Of a stretch of 64,000 bases of DNA, positions 16,594 through 25,974 are shown one piece after another. The stretch's first letter is position 1. Each line of letters starts with the position of its first letter. Under the pieces are notes generated by a model. The model was not told the origin of the DNA. It ran no database searches and saw only the letters and a list, made by a program, of their open reading frames with translations. Position numbers and translations under genes: made by a program. The stretch comes from Xanthomonas cassavae CFBP 4642 (GTDB lineage Bacteria; Pseudomonadota; Gammaproteobacteria; Xanthomonadales; Xanthomonadaceae): assembly GCF_000454545.1 (NCBI RefSeq), contig NZ_CM002139.1, forward strand, positions 1,294,835 to 1,358,834. Reading direction: 5' to 3'.

Positions 16594-19242
16594 ATGCGTA
16601 CCTCCACTGTTGCCCGTCTGTCGCGGACGGGCCTGTCTCTTTCCATTTCCACCTTGCTGATGTCCGGCGCCGCACTGGCGCAGTCGACCACCAGCGATGC
16701 TGCCGGCGGCAGCAGTTCCAGTGCCGCCATTGCGCCCAAGCAACTCGACCAGGTCGTGGTGCGCGGCGACTACATTCCCGAGCCGATGCTGCAGACCTCC
16801 GAAGTGGCCTCGTTCGTCACTCGCCAGGACATGGAGCGCACCGGCGACAGCAGCGCCGCGGTGGCGCTGACGCGTGTGACCGGCCTGAGCCTGTCGCGCG
16901 GCAAGTATGTGTATGTGCGCGGCCTGGGCGAGCGCTATTCGTCTGCGTTGTTCAATGGCTCGCCGTTGCCCAGCCCCGAGCCGATGCAGCGCGTAGTGCC
17001 GCTGGATCTGTTTCCCAGCGACGTGCTGCAAAGCGTGACCGTGCAAAAAACCTATTCGGCCGATTATCCCGGCGAATTCGGCGGCGGCGTGATCGATCTG
17101 CAATCGATGACCGTGCCGGACAAGCCGTTCCTCTCGCTCACCGTAGGCGGCGGCGCCAATAGCGTCAGCACCGGCGAGAAGGGCCTGACCTATTACGGCT
17201 CCGGCGATGACGAGTGGGGCTTTGATGACGGCGCGCGCAAGCAGCCGGGCGCATTGCGCGATGCCATCGCCAGCGGGCGCCGCGTGGATCTGGGCAATTT
17301 CTCGCGCGATGACATCCGCCGCATCGGGCGCAGCATGAACAATGCCAACCTGTATGTGCTGCAGGAAAAGGACAGCATCGACCCGGACGTCAATGTTGGC
17401 GCCAGCGCCGGCTACAGCATGGATATCGGCGAAGCCAAGCTGGGCATCCTGGCGGTGGCCAGCTACGACAACGAATGGCGCACCCGCACCGGCAAGCAGC
17501 AGGACGGCATCTTCGTCGGCGATAGCGTGGAGTTCAATTCCAACTACGATTTCGCCACCACCCGCAACAACGTGCGCACCAACGGCATGCTGGGGCTGGG
17601 CTGGGAATACGGCCGCCACACCATCGGCTGGACCACTCTGTATGTGCACGACGCTTTGAAGGTGGCGCGCAGCCGGGCCGGCCGCGATGAGCTGGCTGGT
17701 TTCGATGTGCGCGACGACAACACCGAGTGGTACGAGCGTCAGCTGATCAACAACCAGCTGCTGGGCTCGCATGCGTTCGGCGAATACGACGACCTCAAGA
17801 TCGAATGGCGTGCTGCGGTGGCCAACGCCAGCCGCAATGTGCCCTACGAGACCGGCATTCGTTACGAGCTGCTGGATGGTTACTGGGCGCACGATGCCTC
17901 GCGCGTGCAGAACTACACCCGCTTCAGCAAGGTCGACGACACCGTCGCCAGCGGCGGCGTGGATGTGACCTGGCGCCTGCCGATCGAGCACGACATCACC
18001 GTCAAGGGTGGTCTGGCGTATCTGGACAACGACCGCACCGCGTGGAGTCGCGAGTTCCGTTTCCTGGCGCTGGATGGCCCGTTGCCGTTCCTGAACCAGT
18101 ACCAGCGCGTGGATTACCTGATCTCCGACTACAACCTCAGCAACGATCTGCTGCGTCTTCGCGAAACCACCGGCAGTTTCGGCGCGGCGGCCTACGACGC
18201 AACCTTGAAGGTCAAGGCGGCGTACCTGCAGGCCGAAGGCGAGATCGTGCCGACCCTGCGTGCCACGTTGGGCGTGCGTTACGAAGATGCCACGCAAGCG
18301 GTGCATCCGTACGATATCTTCAGTGGCACGCGCCAGGACAGCGTGGCGCCGCTGGAGAACAGCTACGCACTGCCGTCGGCCACGGTCACCTGGAACTTCG
18401 CCGACAACCAGCAATTGCGATTTGGCGCTTCCAAGACCATCGCGCGGCCGCAGTTCCGCGAAATGGCGCCGCAGCAATATCTGGACCCGGACATCGATCG
18501 CCAGTTCTTCGGCAACCCGTTCCTGGTCGACAGCGAGCTGGTCAATCTGGATGCGCGCTACGAATGGTTCTTCGAACCGGGCCAGTACGTCACCGTCGGT
18601 GCGTTCTACAAGGACATCGACAAGCCGATCGAAGCCATCGTCAACGACGCGCCCGGTGGCGGCATCGTGCAGAGTTTCATCAATGCGCCCAAGGCCAACC
18701 TTTGCGGCATCGAGTTGGAAGCCAAGAAGTATCTGGAGCTGCCGATCGCCGCCGACTGGTGGGGCGACAAGCGCATGTTTGTTTCCGGCAACTACACGCG
18801 CACCACCTCCGAGGTGAGTGCCAGCGCCGGCGACACCGTGCAGCCGTTCGGCTTCAGCGCACCGGTGCAGGCCACGCTGTTCATCCGCGATGGCTCCGCA
18901 CTGCAGGGGCAGTCGGACGATATCGCCAACCTGCAGATCGGCGTGGAGAGCGAGAGCACCAACAGCCAGGCCACCCTGATCGCCAACTACGTGGGCGAGC
19001 GGGTGTCGGCACGCGGCCGCCCCGGCCAGCCGGACTACATCGACAAGCCGGGCACCTCGCTGGATCTGGTGATCAAGAAAGGCCTGGTCTGGTCGGGCGA
19101 TACGTTGTTGGTGAACTTCGCCGCACGCAATCTGCTCAAGACCAGGTACCAGGAATACCAGAAGGTGGGCAGCAACCGGGTGGACCTGTACACCTACCAG
19201 CCCGGCATCAGCTATGACATCAGTGTGACAGCGCGCTTCTGA
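16594..19242 (+). CDS. TonB-dependent outer-membrane receptor (xcs-linked)
   Basis: An 882-residue outer-membrane receptor. The signal peptide ends near GAALA-QST (residue 29). A TonB-box-like stretch LDQVVVRGDYIPE is at about 48-60. The plug runs to about 190, with LSLSRGKYVYVRGLGERYSS, FPSDVLQSVTVQKTYSADYPGEF and GGGVIDLQS. A 22-strand-type barrel follows and ends in SYDISVTARF with the terminal phenylalanine used by the Bam machinery. Ligand unknown. It follows the lipoprotein gene by 77 bases and precedes xcsC by about 160 bases with a terminator in between. The xcs link suggests that it works with material handled by that secretion system. Confidence 0.9.
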   Translation: MRTSTVARLSRTGLSLSISTLLMSGAALAQSTTSDAAGGSSSSAAIAPKQLDQVVVRGDYIPEPMLQTSEVASFVTRQDMERTGDSSAAVALTRVTGLSLSRGKYVYVRGLGERYSSALFNGSPLPSPEPMQRVVPLDLFPSDVLQSVTVQKTYSADYPGEFGGGVIDLQSMTVPDKPFLSLTVGGGANSVSTGEKGLTYYGSGDDEWGFDDGARKQPGALRDAIASGRRVDLGNFSRDDIRRIGRSMNNANLYVLQEKDSIDPDVNVGASAGYSMDIGEAKLGILAVASYDNEWRTRTGKQQDGIFVGDSVEFNSNYDFATTRNNVRTNGMLGLGWEYGRHTIGWTTLYVHDALKVARSRAGRDELAGFDVRDDNTEWYERQLINNQLLGSHAFGEYDDLKIEWRAAVANASRNVPYETGIRYELLDGYWAHDASRVQNYTRFSKVDDTVASGGVDVTWRLPIEHDITVKGGLAYLDNDRTAWSREFRFLALDGPLPFLNQYQRVDYLISDYNLSNDLLRLRETTGSFGAAAYDATLKVKAAYLQAEGEIVPTLRATLGVRYEDATQAVHPYDIFSGTRQDSVAPLENSYALPSATVTWNFADNQQLRFGASKTIARPQFREMAPQQYLDPDIDRQFFGNPFLVDSELVNLDARYEWFFEPGQYVTVGAFYKDIDKPIEAIVNDAPGGGIVQSFINAPKANLCGIELEAKKYLELPIAADWWGDKRMFVSGNYTRTTSEVSASAGDTVQPFGFSAPVQATLFIRDGSALQGQSDDIANLQIGVESESTNSQATLIANYVGERVSARGRPGQPDYIDKPGTSLDLVIKKGLVWSGDTLLVNFAARNLLKTRYQEYQKVGSNRVDLYTYQPGISYDISVTARF

Positions 19243-19268
19243 TCCGCGGCGCGCGCGGGAAGCGCCGC

Positions 19269-19309
19269 AAACGCCCGCTGTGCCAGGCACGGCGGGCATT
19301 TGCGTTTTT
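19269..19309 (+). terminator. Rho-independent terminator after receptor gene
   Basis: GCCCGCTGTGCC and GGCACGGCGGGC pair imperfectly, and the outer AAACG/CGTTT extends the stem into a T run. It ends the lipoprotein-receptor transcript, so xcsC probably has its own promoter. Confidence 0.75.
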
Positions 19310-19404
19310 GCCGTACGTCGGCATGTGTCGACCTGTGTCATCAGTTTCTTCGAACGGACACATTGCAGCCGCATTCTGTCATCCGTTCGCAATCCTCAAG
19401 ACGG

Positions 19405-20220
19405 ATGTCTGCTGTGCAGCGCGTGTTGCCCTCGTTGAATACCGTCATGTCGCTGCGCGGTGCGCGCACGGCCGTGGTCTGCGTGCTGGCCGTGGTGCTG
19501 GCGGTGCAGGCGCTGCGCCTGGTTTGGCTGGTGGTCACGCCGATCGGCCCGTTGGGCGCGCACCCGCCGGCCACCGAGGCGACATCGGATCTGTCTGCGC
19601 TTGGCCGCGACGTGTTCTACCGCACTGTCGGCGACGTCAACAGCGATGGCGTCGTGCTGCATGGCGTGCGTGCCGGCGGTACGCACGCGGCGGCCTATCT
19701 CAGTCACGGCGAGGGCGAGCAGGGCGCCTACCGTGTTGGCGATGCGGTGCTGCCTGGCGTGGTGGTGCAGGCGATCGCTGCCGACCATGTGCTGCTGCGC
19801 ACCGGCAGCGGCGTGCGCCGCCTGGCGTTGACCGATGCCGCGCCGCAGGTGCCCGCCTCAACACCATCACTAGCGGGCACGAGAACAGCAGGCGTGGCCG
19901 CTGCGGTGATGTCGAACGTGAGTAACGCGACCAATGCCGCCGCTGCTGCTGGCGTGGACCCGCAGCAGCTGCTGAGCACCACGGGGCTGCGCGCAAGCGA
20001 AGACGGCAGCGGCTTCACGATCATGCCGCGTGGCGATGGCGCGCTGCTGCGCCAGGCCGGCCTGGCGCCGGGCGATGTGCTGACCCAGATCAACGGCCGC
20101 ACCCTCGATGCCGACCACCTGCGCGAGTTGCAGGACGAACTGCGCGGTGGCCAGGCTGCCACGCTGACCTATCGCCGCAATGGCCAGACCCACACCATGA
20201 TCCTGAAGCGCCCGCAATGA
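19405..20220 (+). CDS. xcsC: Type II secretion protein C (inner-membrane/secretin connector)
   Basis: A 271-residue bitopic inner-membrane protein of the type II secretion system. The TM segment is about residues 20-40 (VVCVLAVVLAVQALRLVWLVV). The periplasmic homology region (about 60-145, GVVLHGVRAGG, YRVGDAVLPGVVVQAI) contacts the secretin. The C-terminal PDZ domain is near 180-270 (GLAPGDVLTQINGRTLDADHL). Start at 19405 is chosen from the position of the TM helix; ATG 19447 is possible. Its stop overlaps xcsD by four bases. The C-first order with D second is that of the Xcs system and differs from Xps, where xpsD is last. Confidence 0.9.
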   Translation: MSAVQRVLPSLNTVMSLRGARTAVVCVLAVVLAVQALRLVWLVVTPIGPLGAHPPATEATSDLSALGRDVFYRTVGDVNSDGVVLHGVRAGGTHAAAYLSHGEGEQGAYRVGDAVLPGVVVQAIAADHVLLRTGSGVRRLALTDAAPQVPASTPSLAGTRTAGVAAAVMSNVSNATNAAAAAGVDPQQLLSTTGLRASEDGSGFTIMPRGDGALLRQAGLAPGDVLTQINGRTLDADHLRELQDELRGGQAATLTYRRNGQTHTMILKRPQ

Positions 20221-22292
20221 GTGCCGCTCGTCCTCTCTGGCTGATCTCGGCCACGTTGTTGCTCGCGCTCCCCGTCATGCCGGCGGTCTCGCTGCGCGCC
20301 GCCGATGCCCCGGCGGTGCGCCTGGAGGACGTGGATCTGCGTGCCTTCATCCAGGATGTCTCGCGCGCCACCGGCATCACCTTCATCGTGGACACGCGCG
20401 TGCAGGGCGCGGTGAACTTGGCGCGCGCGCAGGCGATGTCCGAAGCGGATCTGTTGGGCATGCTGCTGGCGGTGCTGCGCGCCAATGGATTGATTGCCGT
20501 GTCCAGCGGGCCATCCACCTATCGCATCATTCCCGACGACACCGCCGCGCAACAACCCGGCAGCGCCGCTCACGGCAACCTGGGGTTTGCGACGCAGGTA
20601 TTCACCCTGCAGCGCGTGGATGCGCGCAGCGCGGCAGAAATCCTCAAGCCGCTGATCGGGCGCGGCGGCGTGATCATGGCGATGCCGCAAGGCAATAGCC
20701 TGCTGATTGCCGATTACGCCGACAACCTGCGGCGCATTCGCGGGTTGGTGGCGCAGATCGATACCGACCGCGTGGCGATCGACACGGTGACCTTGCGCAA
20801 TAGTTCCGCGCAGGAACTGGCGCGCACCTTGACCTCGTTGTTCGGCCAGGGTGGCGAGCGTAGCGCGGTGCTGTCGGTGTTGCCGGTGGAGAGCAGCAAT
20901 TCGCTGATCGTGCGCGGCGACCCGGCGCTGGTGCAGCGGGTGGTGCGCACTGCGGTGGATCTGGACGGGCGCGCCGAGCGCCGCGGCGATGTCAGCGTGG
21001 TGCGTCTGCAGCACGCCAGTGCCGAACAGCTGTTGCCGGTGCTGCAGCAGCTGGTCGGGCAGACGCCCGGCAACGAGGTGCAGCCCGGGCAGGACACACG
21101 TTCGACTGCGGTGGATGTGGCGGCGGCAAGCGGTACTGCGCAGACGCAAGTGATTGCACCGGCGGCAGGCAAGCGCCCGGTGATCGTGCGCTACCCCGGC
21201 TCCAACGCCCTGATCGTCAATGCCGACCCGGAGACGCAGCGCGCCTTGATGGATGTGATCCGCCAGCTGGACGTGCACCGCGAGCAGGTACTGGTGGAAG
21301 CGATCGTGGTGGAGATTTCCGACACCGCCGCCAAGCGCCTGGGCGTGCAGCTGCTGCTGGCCGGCCGCAACGGCACCGTGCCGTTGATCGCCACGCAGTA
21401 CAGCGGTGCCTCGCCGGGCATCGTGCCGCTGGCTGCAGCGGCGGCCGGTACGCGCAGTGGCAACGACGATGACGAGTCGGTGCTGGAACAGGCGCGCAAT
21501 GTGGCCGCACAATCCTTGCTGGGTTTGAGCGGCGGCCTGATCGGCCTGGCCGGGCAAAGCAACGATGCGGTGTTCGGCATGATCATCGATGCGGTCAAGA
21601 GCGACACCGGCTCCAACCTGTTGTCCACGCCCTCGATCATGACCCTGGACAACGAACAGGCGCGCATCCTGGTGGGCCAGGAAGTGCCGATCACCACCGG
21701 CGAGGTGCTGGGCGCGGCCAACGACAATCCCTTCCGCACCATCCAGCGTCAGGACGTGGGCGTGGAGCTGGAAGTGCGCCCGCAGATCAACACCGCCGGT
21801 GGCATCACGCTGGCGATCAAGCAGGAAGTCTCGGCCATCGCCGGGCCGGTCAGCACGCAGTCGTCCGAGCTGGTATTCAACAAGCGCCAGATCGAAACGC
21901 GCGTGGTGGTGGAGAACGGCGCCATCGTTGCGCTCGGCGGCCTGCTCGACCAGAACGATCGCCAGACCGTGGAGAAGGTGCCGTTGCTGGGCGACGTGCC
22001 GGGCCTGGGCGCGTTGTTTCGGCACAAGTCGCGCAATCGCGACAAGACCAATCTGATGGTGTTCATTCGCCCCACCATCATCCGCGATGCGGCCGATGCG
22101 CAGCGCATGACCGCGCCGCGCTACGACTACCTGCGCGATCGGCAGCTGGCCGATGGCGACCCGGAGGCCGCGCTCGATGCGCTGGTGCGCGACTATCTGC
22201 GTGCGCAGCCGCCGCAGGTGCCCGCGACCCCGTCCGTGCGCCCGGCGCCAGCCGTCACCCCCGCACCCGCCAGCCGTCCTGTGCAGCGTTGA
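20217..22292 (+). CDS. xcsD: Type II secretion secretin
   Basis: A 691-residue outer-membrane secretin that forms the exit channel. Signal peptide to about residue 28 (ending LRAADA). The N0 domain is near 35-105 (VRLEDVDLRAFIQDVSRATGITFIVD). N1-N3 repeats run from about 120 to 370 (RVDARSAAEILKPLI, GVIMAMPQGNSLLIADYADNL, VVRLQHASAEQLLPVLQQL). The secretin core follows, with NLLSTPSIMTLDNEQARILVGQEVPI and VVVENGAIVALGGLLDQN. The C-terminal Pro/Ala tail may hold an S-domain, but no pilotin gene is visible nearby. It overlaps xcsC by four bases and precedes xcsE by four. Confidence 0.95.
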   Translation: MSAARPLWLISATLLLALPVMPAVSLRAADAPAVRLEDVDLRAFIQDVSRATGITFIVDTRVQGAVNLARAQAMSEADLLGMLLAVLRANGLIAVSSGPSTYRIIPDDTAAQQPGSAAHGNLGFATQVFTLQRVDARSAAEILKPLIGRGGVIMAMPQGNSLLIADYADNLRRIRGLVAQIDTDRVAIDTVTLRNSSAQELARTLTSLFGQGGERSAVLSVLPVESSNSLIVRGDPALVQRVVRTAVDLDGRAERRGDVSVVRLQHASAEQLLPVLQQLVGQTPGNEVQPGQDTRSTAVDVAAASGTAQTQVIAPAAGKRPVIVRYPGSNALIVNADPETQRALMDVIRQLDVHREQVLVEAIVVEISDTAAKRLGVQLLLAGRNGTVPLIATQYSGASPGIVPLAAAAAGTRSGNDDDESVLEQARNVAAQSLLGLSGGLIGLAGQSNDAVFGMIIDAVKSDTGSNLLSTPSIMTLDNEQARILVGQEVPITTGEVLGAANDNPFRTIQRQDVGVELEVRPQINTAGGITLAIKQEVSAIAGPVSTQSSELVFNKRQIETRVVVENGAIVALGGLLDQNDRQTVEKVPLLGDVPGLGALFRHKSRNRDKTNLMVFIRPTIIRDAADAQRMTAPRYDYLRDRQLADGDPEAALDALVRDYLRAQPPQVPATPSVRPAPAVTPAPASRPVQR

Positions 22293-22296
22293 GGCC

Positions 22297-23784
22297 ATGA
22301 CCACCGCACGCGCCGCCATTTCCTATGCCTTCGCCAAACGCCATGGTGTGGTGCTGCTCGGTGCACAGGACACCGCGCAGATCGGCCTGCGCGATGGTGG
22401 CGATGTGCAGGCCTTGATCGAGCTGCGGCGCGCGCTCGGCATGCCATTGCAGGTGCGCACGCTGACGCCGGCTGTGTTCGACCGGCATGTGTCGGAGATC
22501 TACGCCGACGCCGGGCTGGAGCAGGGCGTACAGGTCGAAGCGCTGGATCTGCATGGCAGCCTGGATTCGTTGATCGACGATATCCCCACCGCCGATCTGC
22601 TCGACAGCCAGGACGATGCGCCGATCATCCGCCTGATCAACGGCATCATCGCCGAGGCCGCGCGGCTGGGCGCCTCCGACGTGCATCTGGAATCCTACGA
22701 ATCGCGTCTGCGCGTGCGCCTGCGCGTGGATGGTGTGATGCGCGAGGCAGCCACCTTGCCCGGCCGCATCGCGCCGCTGCTGGTGTCGCGCGTCAAGGTG
22801 ATGGCACGGCTGGACATCGCGGAAAAGCGCATTCCGCAGGACGGCCGCGTGTCATTGGTGATGGGTGCCAAGGCACTGGACGTGCGCGTGTCCACCCTGC
22901 CTACGCGCGGCAGCGAGCGGGTGGTGTTGCGGATCCTGGACAAGGAGCAGGGCAGCTTGTCGCTGGCGCAGCTGGGCATGCCGCCGGCGGTGATGCATAC
23001 CGTGCAGCGTGCCCTGCAGGTGCCTAACGGCATCGTGCTGGTCACAGGACCCACCGGCTCGGGCAAGACCACCACGCTGTATGCAGCGCTGAGCCTGCTC
23101 AACGATGGCTCGCGCAACATCCTCACCGTCGAAGACCCGGTGGAATACGCCATCGATGGCCTCGGCCAGACCCAGGTCAACGCACGCGTCGGCATGACCT
23201 TCGCCGCCGGACTACGCGCCATCCTGCGCCAGGACCCGGACGTGGTGATGATCGGCGAGATCCGCGACGCCGAGACCGCGCAGATCGCGGTGCAGGCCAG
23301 CCTCACCGGCCACCTGGTGCTCTCCACCGTGCACACCAACGATGCGGCGGGCGCGGTCACGCGCCTGCGCGACATGGGCATCGAGCCCTTCCTGCTCGCC
23401 TCCAGCCTGCGGCTGATCCTGGCGCAGCGACTGGTACGGCGGCTATGCACGCAGTGCCGCACGCCGCGCCCCCTGGACGCCGCCACGCGCGAGCTGATGG
23501 GGTGCGACCACAGCGCCAGCGTGTATGCGGCCGTGGGGTGCAGCGCCTGCCATCACAGCGGCTACGCCGGGCGCGTGGGCATCTACGAAGCCATCGCAGT
23601 GGACGATGCCATGCGCCGCCTGATTGGCGACAACGCCGATGAAGCCGCATTGGCGGCGGTGGCCTTCGCGCGCGCGCCGCGCCTGGGTGAGGCTGCGCGT
23701 GCCGCGGTGCTGCAAGGCCTCACCACGCTGGAAGAAGCCTCGCGCGTCACCCGCCAGCAGGACGACGCGCATGCCGCGGTTTGA
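22297..23784 (+). CDS. xcsE: Type II secretion ATPase
   Basis: A 495-residue cytoplasmic hexameric ATPase that powers pseudopilus assembly. The N-terminal domain binds XcsL. Walker A is VTGPTGSGKTTT at about 250-260, the Asp box SDVHLESYESRLRVRLRVDG is at about 127-146, Walker B is LRQDPDVVMIGEIRDAETA, and the His box is GHLVLSTVHTNDAAGAVTRL. A tetracysteine zinc motif follows (LCTQC, then CSAC about 30 residues on), as in most GspE proteins. Start at 22297 lies four bases after the xcsD stop, and an earlier in-frame ATG lies inside xcsD. Overlaps xcsF by 14 bases. Confidence 0.96.
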   Translation: MTTARAAISYAFAKRHGVVLLGAQDTAQIGLRDGGDVQALIELRRALGMPLQVRTLTPAVFDRHVSEIYADAGLEQGVQVEALDLHGSLDSLIDDIPTADLLDSQDDAPIIRLINGIIAEAARLGASDVHLESYESRLRVRLRVDGVMREAATLPGRIAPLLVSRVKVMARLDIAEKRIPQDGRVSLVMGAKALDVRVSTLPTRGSERVVLRILDKEQGSLSLAQLGMPPAVMHTVQRALQVPNGIVLVTGPTGSGKTTTLYAALSLLNDGSRNILTVEDPVEYAIDGLGQTQVNARVGMTFAAGLRAILRQDPDVVMIGEIRDAETAQIAVQASLTGHLVLSTVHTNDAAGAVTRLRDMGIEPFLLASSLRLILAQRLVRRLCTQCRTPRPLDAATRELMGCDHSASVYAAVGCSACHHSGYAGRVGIYEAIAVDDAMRRLIGDNADEAALAAVAFARAPRLGEAARAAVLQGLTTLEEASRVTRQQDDAHAAV

Positions 23785-24973
23785 TTACACCGTACTCGAC
23801 CTGCAAGGGCGCAGCCGCCAGGGCGTGATCAGCGCCGACTGCGTGCAGGGCGCGCGGGCGCAGCTGGAACAGCGCCAGTGGGTGCCGGTGCGCGTTGATG
23901 CTGCAGCCACCACGACGTCGACCGCCGTGCGCGCAGCGCGCTTCAGCGGCAAGGATCTGGTGCTGTTCACCCGCCAGCTCGCCACGCTGGTGGAAACCGC
24001 GCCGCTGGAGGAAGCCTTGCGCACCATCGGCACCCAGTCCGAGCGCCGCGGCGTGCGCCGGGTCACCGGTCAGACCCATGCGCTGGTGGTGGAAGGGTTT
24101 CGCCTGTCCGATGCGATGGCGCGCCAGGGCAATGCGTTCCCGCCGCTGTATCGCGCCATGGTGGCCGCCGGCGAAAGTGCGGGCGCCCTGCCGCAGGTGC
24201 TGGAGCGGCTGGCCGATCTGCTCGAACGCCAAGCGCAGGTGCGCAGCAAGCTGCAGTCTGCGTTGGTCTACCCGGCGGCGTTGGCCCTGACCGCAGGGGC
24301 GGTGGTGATCGTGCTGATGACCTTCGTGGTGCCCAAGGTGGTGGACCAGTTCGATGCGATGGGCCGCGCCTTGCCCTGGCTGACGCGGGCGGTGATCGGC
24401 GTGTCCAACGTTTTGTTGCAGGCAGGCATTCCGTTGTTGATCGCCATGGTGGTCGCTGCGTTCGCTGCGGCACGTGTGCTTCAGCGGCCGGCGCCGCGGC
24501 TGGCGACAGATCGCGCCATCCTGCGCGCGCCCTTGCTGGGGCGCCTGATCCGCGACCTGCATGCCGCACGGATGGCACGCACGCTGGCGATCATGGTCAA
24601 CAGCGGCCTGCCGTTGATGGAAGGGCTGATGATCGCCGCACGCACCGTGGACAACCGCGCCTTGCGGCTGGCCACCGACAGCATGGTCAGCGCCATCCGC
24701 GAAGGCGGCAGCCTGGCCGCGGCGATGAAGCGCGCGGGTGTGTTCCCACCGACGCTGCTGTACATGGCCTCCAGCGGCGAAAACAGCGGGCGGCTGGCGC
24801 CGATGCTGGAACGCGCGGCCGATTATCTGGAACGCGAATTCGAATCCTTTACCACTGCGGCAATGAGCCTGCTGGAGCCGGCCATCATCGTGCTGCTCGG
24901 TGGCGTGGTGGCGGTGATCGTGCTGTCGATCCTGTTGCCCATCCTGCAATTCAACACCCTGGCGCTTGGTTGA
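23771..24973 (+). CDS. xcsF: Type II secretion inner-membrane platform protein
   Basis: A 400-residue polytopic protein that forms the inner-membrane platform and couples the ATPase to pseudopilin assembly. It begins MPRFDYTVLDLQGRSRQG, typical of GspF. It has the two duplicated cytoplasmic helical domains (about 65-190 and 265-390), with signatures LFTRQLATLVETAPLEEAL and MARTLAIMVNSGLPLMEGL. TM segments lie near 170-190, 215-240 and 370-395 (LEPAIIVLLGGVVAVIVLSI). Overlaps the xcsE end by 14 bases and is followed 26 bases later by xcsG. Confidence 0.95.
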   Translation: MPRFDYTVLDLQGRSRQGVISADCVQGARAQLEQRQWVPVRVDAAATTTSTAVRAARFSGKDLVLFTRQLATLVETAPLEEALRTIGTQSERRGVRRVTGQTHALVVEGFRLSDAMARQGNAFPPLYRAMVAAGESAGALPQVLERLADLLERQAQVRSKLQSALVYPAALALTAGAVVIVLMTFVVPKVVDQFDAMGRALPWLTRAVIGVSNVLLQAGIPLLIAMVVAAFAAARVLQRPAPRLATDRAILRAPLLGRLIRDLHAARMARTLAIMVNSGLPLMEGLMIAARTVDNRALRLATDSMVSAIREGGSLAAAMKRAGVFPPTLLYMASSGENSGRLAPMLERAADYLEREFESFTTAAMSLLEPAIIVLLGGVVAVIVLSILLPILQFNTLALG

Positions 24974-24999
24974 GCGCAGCCGTTCTTTCGGAGATCCAC

Positions 25000-25464
25000 A
25001 TGCAGTCCATCCAGTCTCTTGCCTCTGCCGGCGCGCGTCCGCTGCGCAGTCGCGCGCGCGGCTTCACCCTGGTCGAGTTGATGGTGGTCATCGTCATCAT
25101 CGGCCTGCTCGCCACCGTGGTGATGATCAACGTGATGCCCAGCCAGGACCGCGCCATGGTCGAGAAGGCGCGCGCCGATGTCGCGGTGCTGGAGCAGGCG
25201 CTGGAAACCTATCGCCTGGACAACCTCACCTATCCCACCACCGAACAGGGCCTGCAGGCCCTGCTCACCGCGCCGGGCGGTCTGGCCCGGCCGGAGCGCT
25301 ACCGGCAAGGCGGCTATATCCGCCGCTTGCCCGAAGACCCCTGGGGGCATGCGTACCAGTATCGCCGCCCGGGTCGCACAGGCGGCTTCGATGTGTATTC
25401 CTTCGGTGCCGATGGGGCTCAAGGCGGCGATGCCGACAACGCCGACATCGGCAACTGGCGCTGA
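25000..25464 (+). CDS. xcsG: Type II secretion major pseudopilin
   Basis: A 154-residue major pseudopilin. The prepilin peptidase site is ARGFTLVELMVVIVIIGL, cleaved between Gly and Phe, with the conserved Glu at +5; the hydrophobic helix follows. The globular part has the GspG pattern YPTTEQGLQALL, RRLPEDPWGHAYQYRRPG and a C-terminal DVYSFGADGAQGGDADNADI, which supplies the calcium-binding aspartates. Start at 25000 follows GGAG at 24990-24993. A shadow frame runs through here in another phase and is not a gene. It needs a prepilin peptidase encoded elsewhere. Confidence 0.95.
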   Translation: MQSIQSLASAGARPLRSRARGFTLVELMVVIVIIGLLATVVMINVMPSQDRAMVEKARADVAVLEQALETYRLDNLTYPTTEQGLQALLTAPGGLARPERYRQGGYIRRLPEDPWGHAYQYRRPGRTGGFDVYSFGADGAQGGDADNADIGNWR

Positions 25465-25473
25465 GACACGCGC

Positions 25474-25974
25474 GTGCCGACCGCACCCGTCATCGTGCAG
25501 CGATGCGTACTCGGCCACCGGCGTACGGGCATGCGTGGTTTCACCTTGCTGGAGATGTTGGCCGTGCTGGTCATCACCGCGCTGGCCAGCACGCTGGTGG
25601 TGATGACGCTGCCCGACACCCGGCGCGATCTGCACGACCAGGCCGATGGATTGGCCAGCGCGCTGATCGACGCGCGCGACGACGCCATCCTGAGCCTGCG
25701 CATGGTCGAGGTGATCGTCGATACCGGCGGCTACGCGTTCCGTCGTCAGGCGCGGCAGCAGTGGGTGGCGCTGGACGAAAAACCGCTCGTCGCCACACGC
25801 TGGCCGGCCGGTGTGCAGGCGCAACTACCAGCCGGTGCCACGCAGCTGAGCGTGCGCTTCGACCCCACCGGGGCGGCCACGCCGCAACGCATCGCCCTGG
25901 CCGACGGGCAGCAACAGCTACAGGTGCTGGTCGATGCCGCCGGCGGAGTACGGGTCGATGCGCCGCGTCGATAG
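25474..25974 (+). CDS. xcsH: Type II secretion minor pseudopilin H
   Basis: A 166-residue minor pseudopilin with prepilin motif MRGFTLLEMLAVLVITALAS, cleavage after Gly and Glu at +5. The rest has the GspH architecture, with VDTGGYAFRRQARQQWVALDE and alternating strands toward the C-terminus. The GTG at 25474 would give a leader of about 21 residues. ATG 25531 gives only MRG before the cleavage site, and either is possible. The 3' end overlaps xcsI by 17 bases. Confidence 0.85.
   Translation: MPTAPVIVQRCVLGHRRTGMRGFTLLEMLAVLVITALASTLVVMTLPDTRRDLHDQADGLASALIDARDDAILSLRMVEVIVDTGGYAFRRQARQQWVALDEKPLVATRWPAGVQAQLPAGATQLSVRFDPTGAATPQRIALADGQQQLQVLVDAAGGVRVDAPRR

Noticed and set aside
16435..19392. 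A 985-residue minus-strand frame opposite the xcs-linked receptor
   Set aside because: Shadow of the receptor gene. There is no signal peptide, domain or ribosome site, and its extra ends overlap real plus-strand genes.
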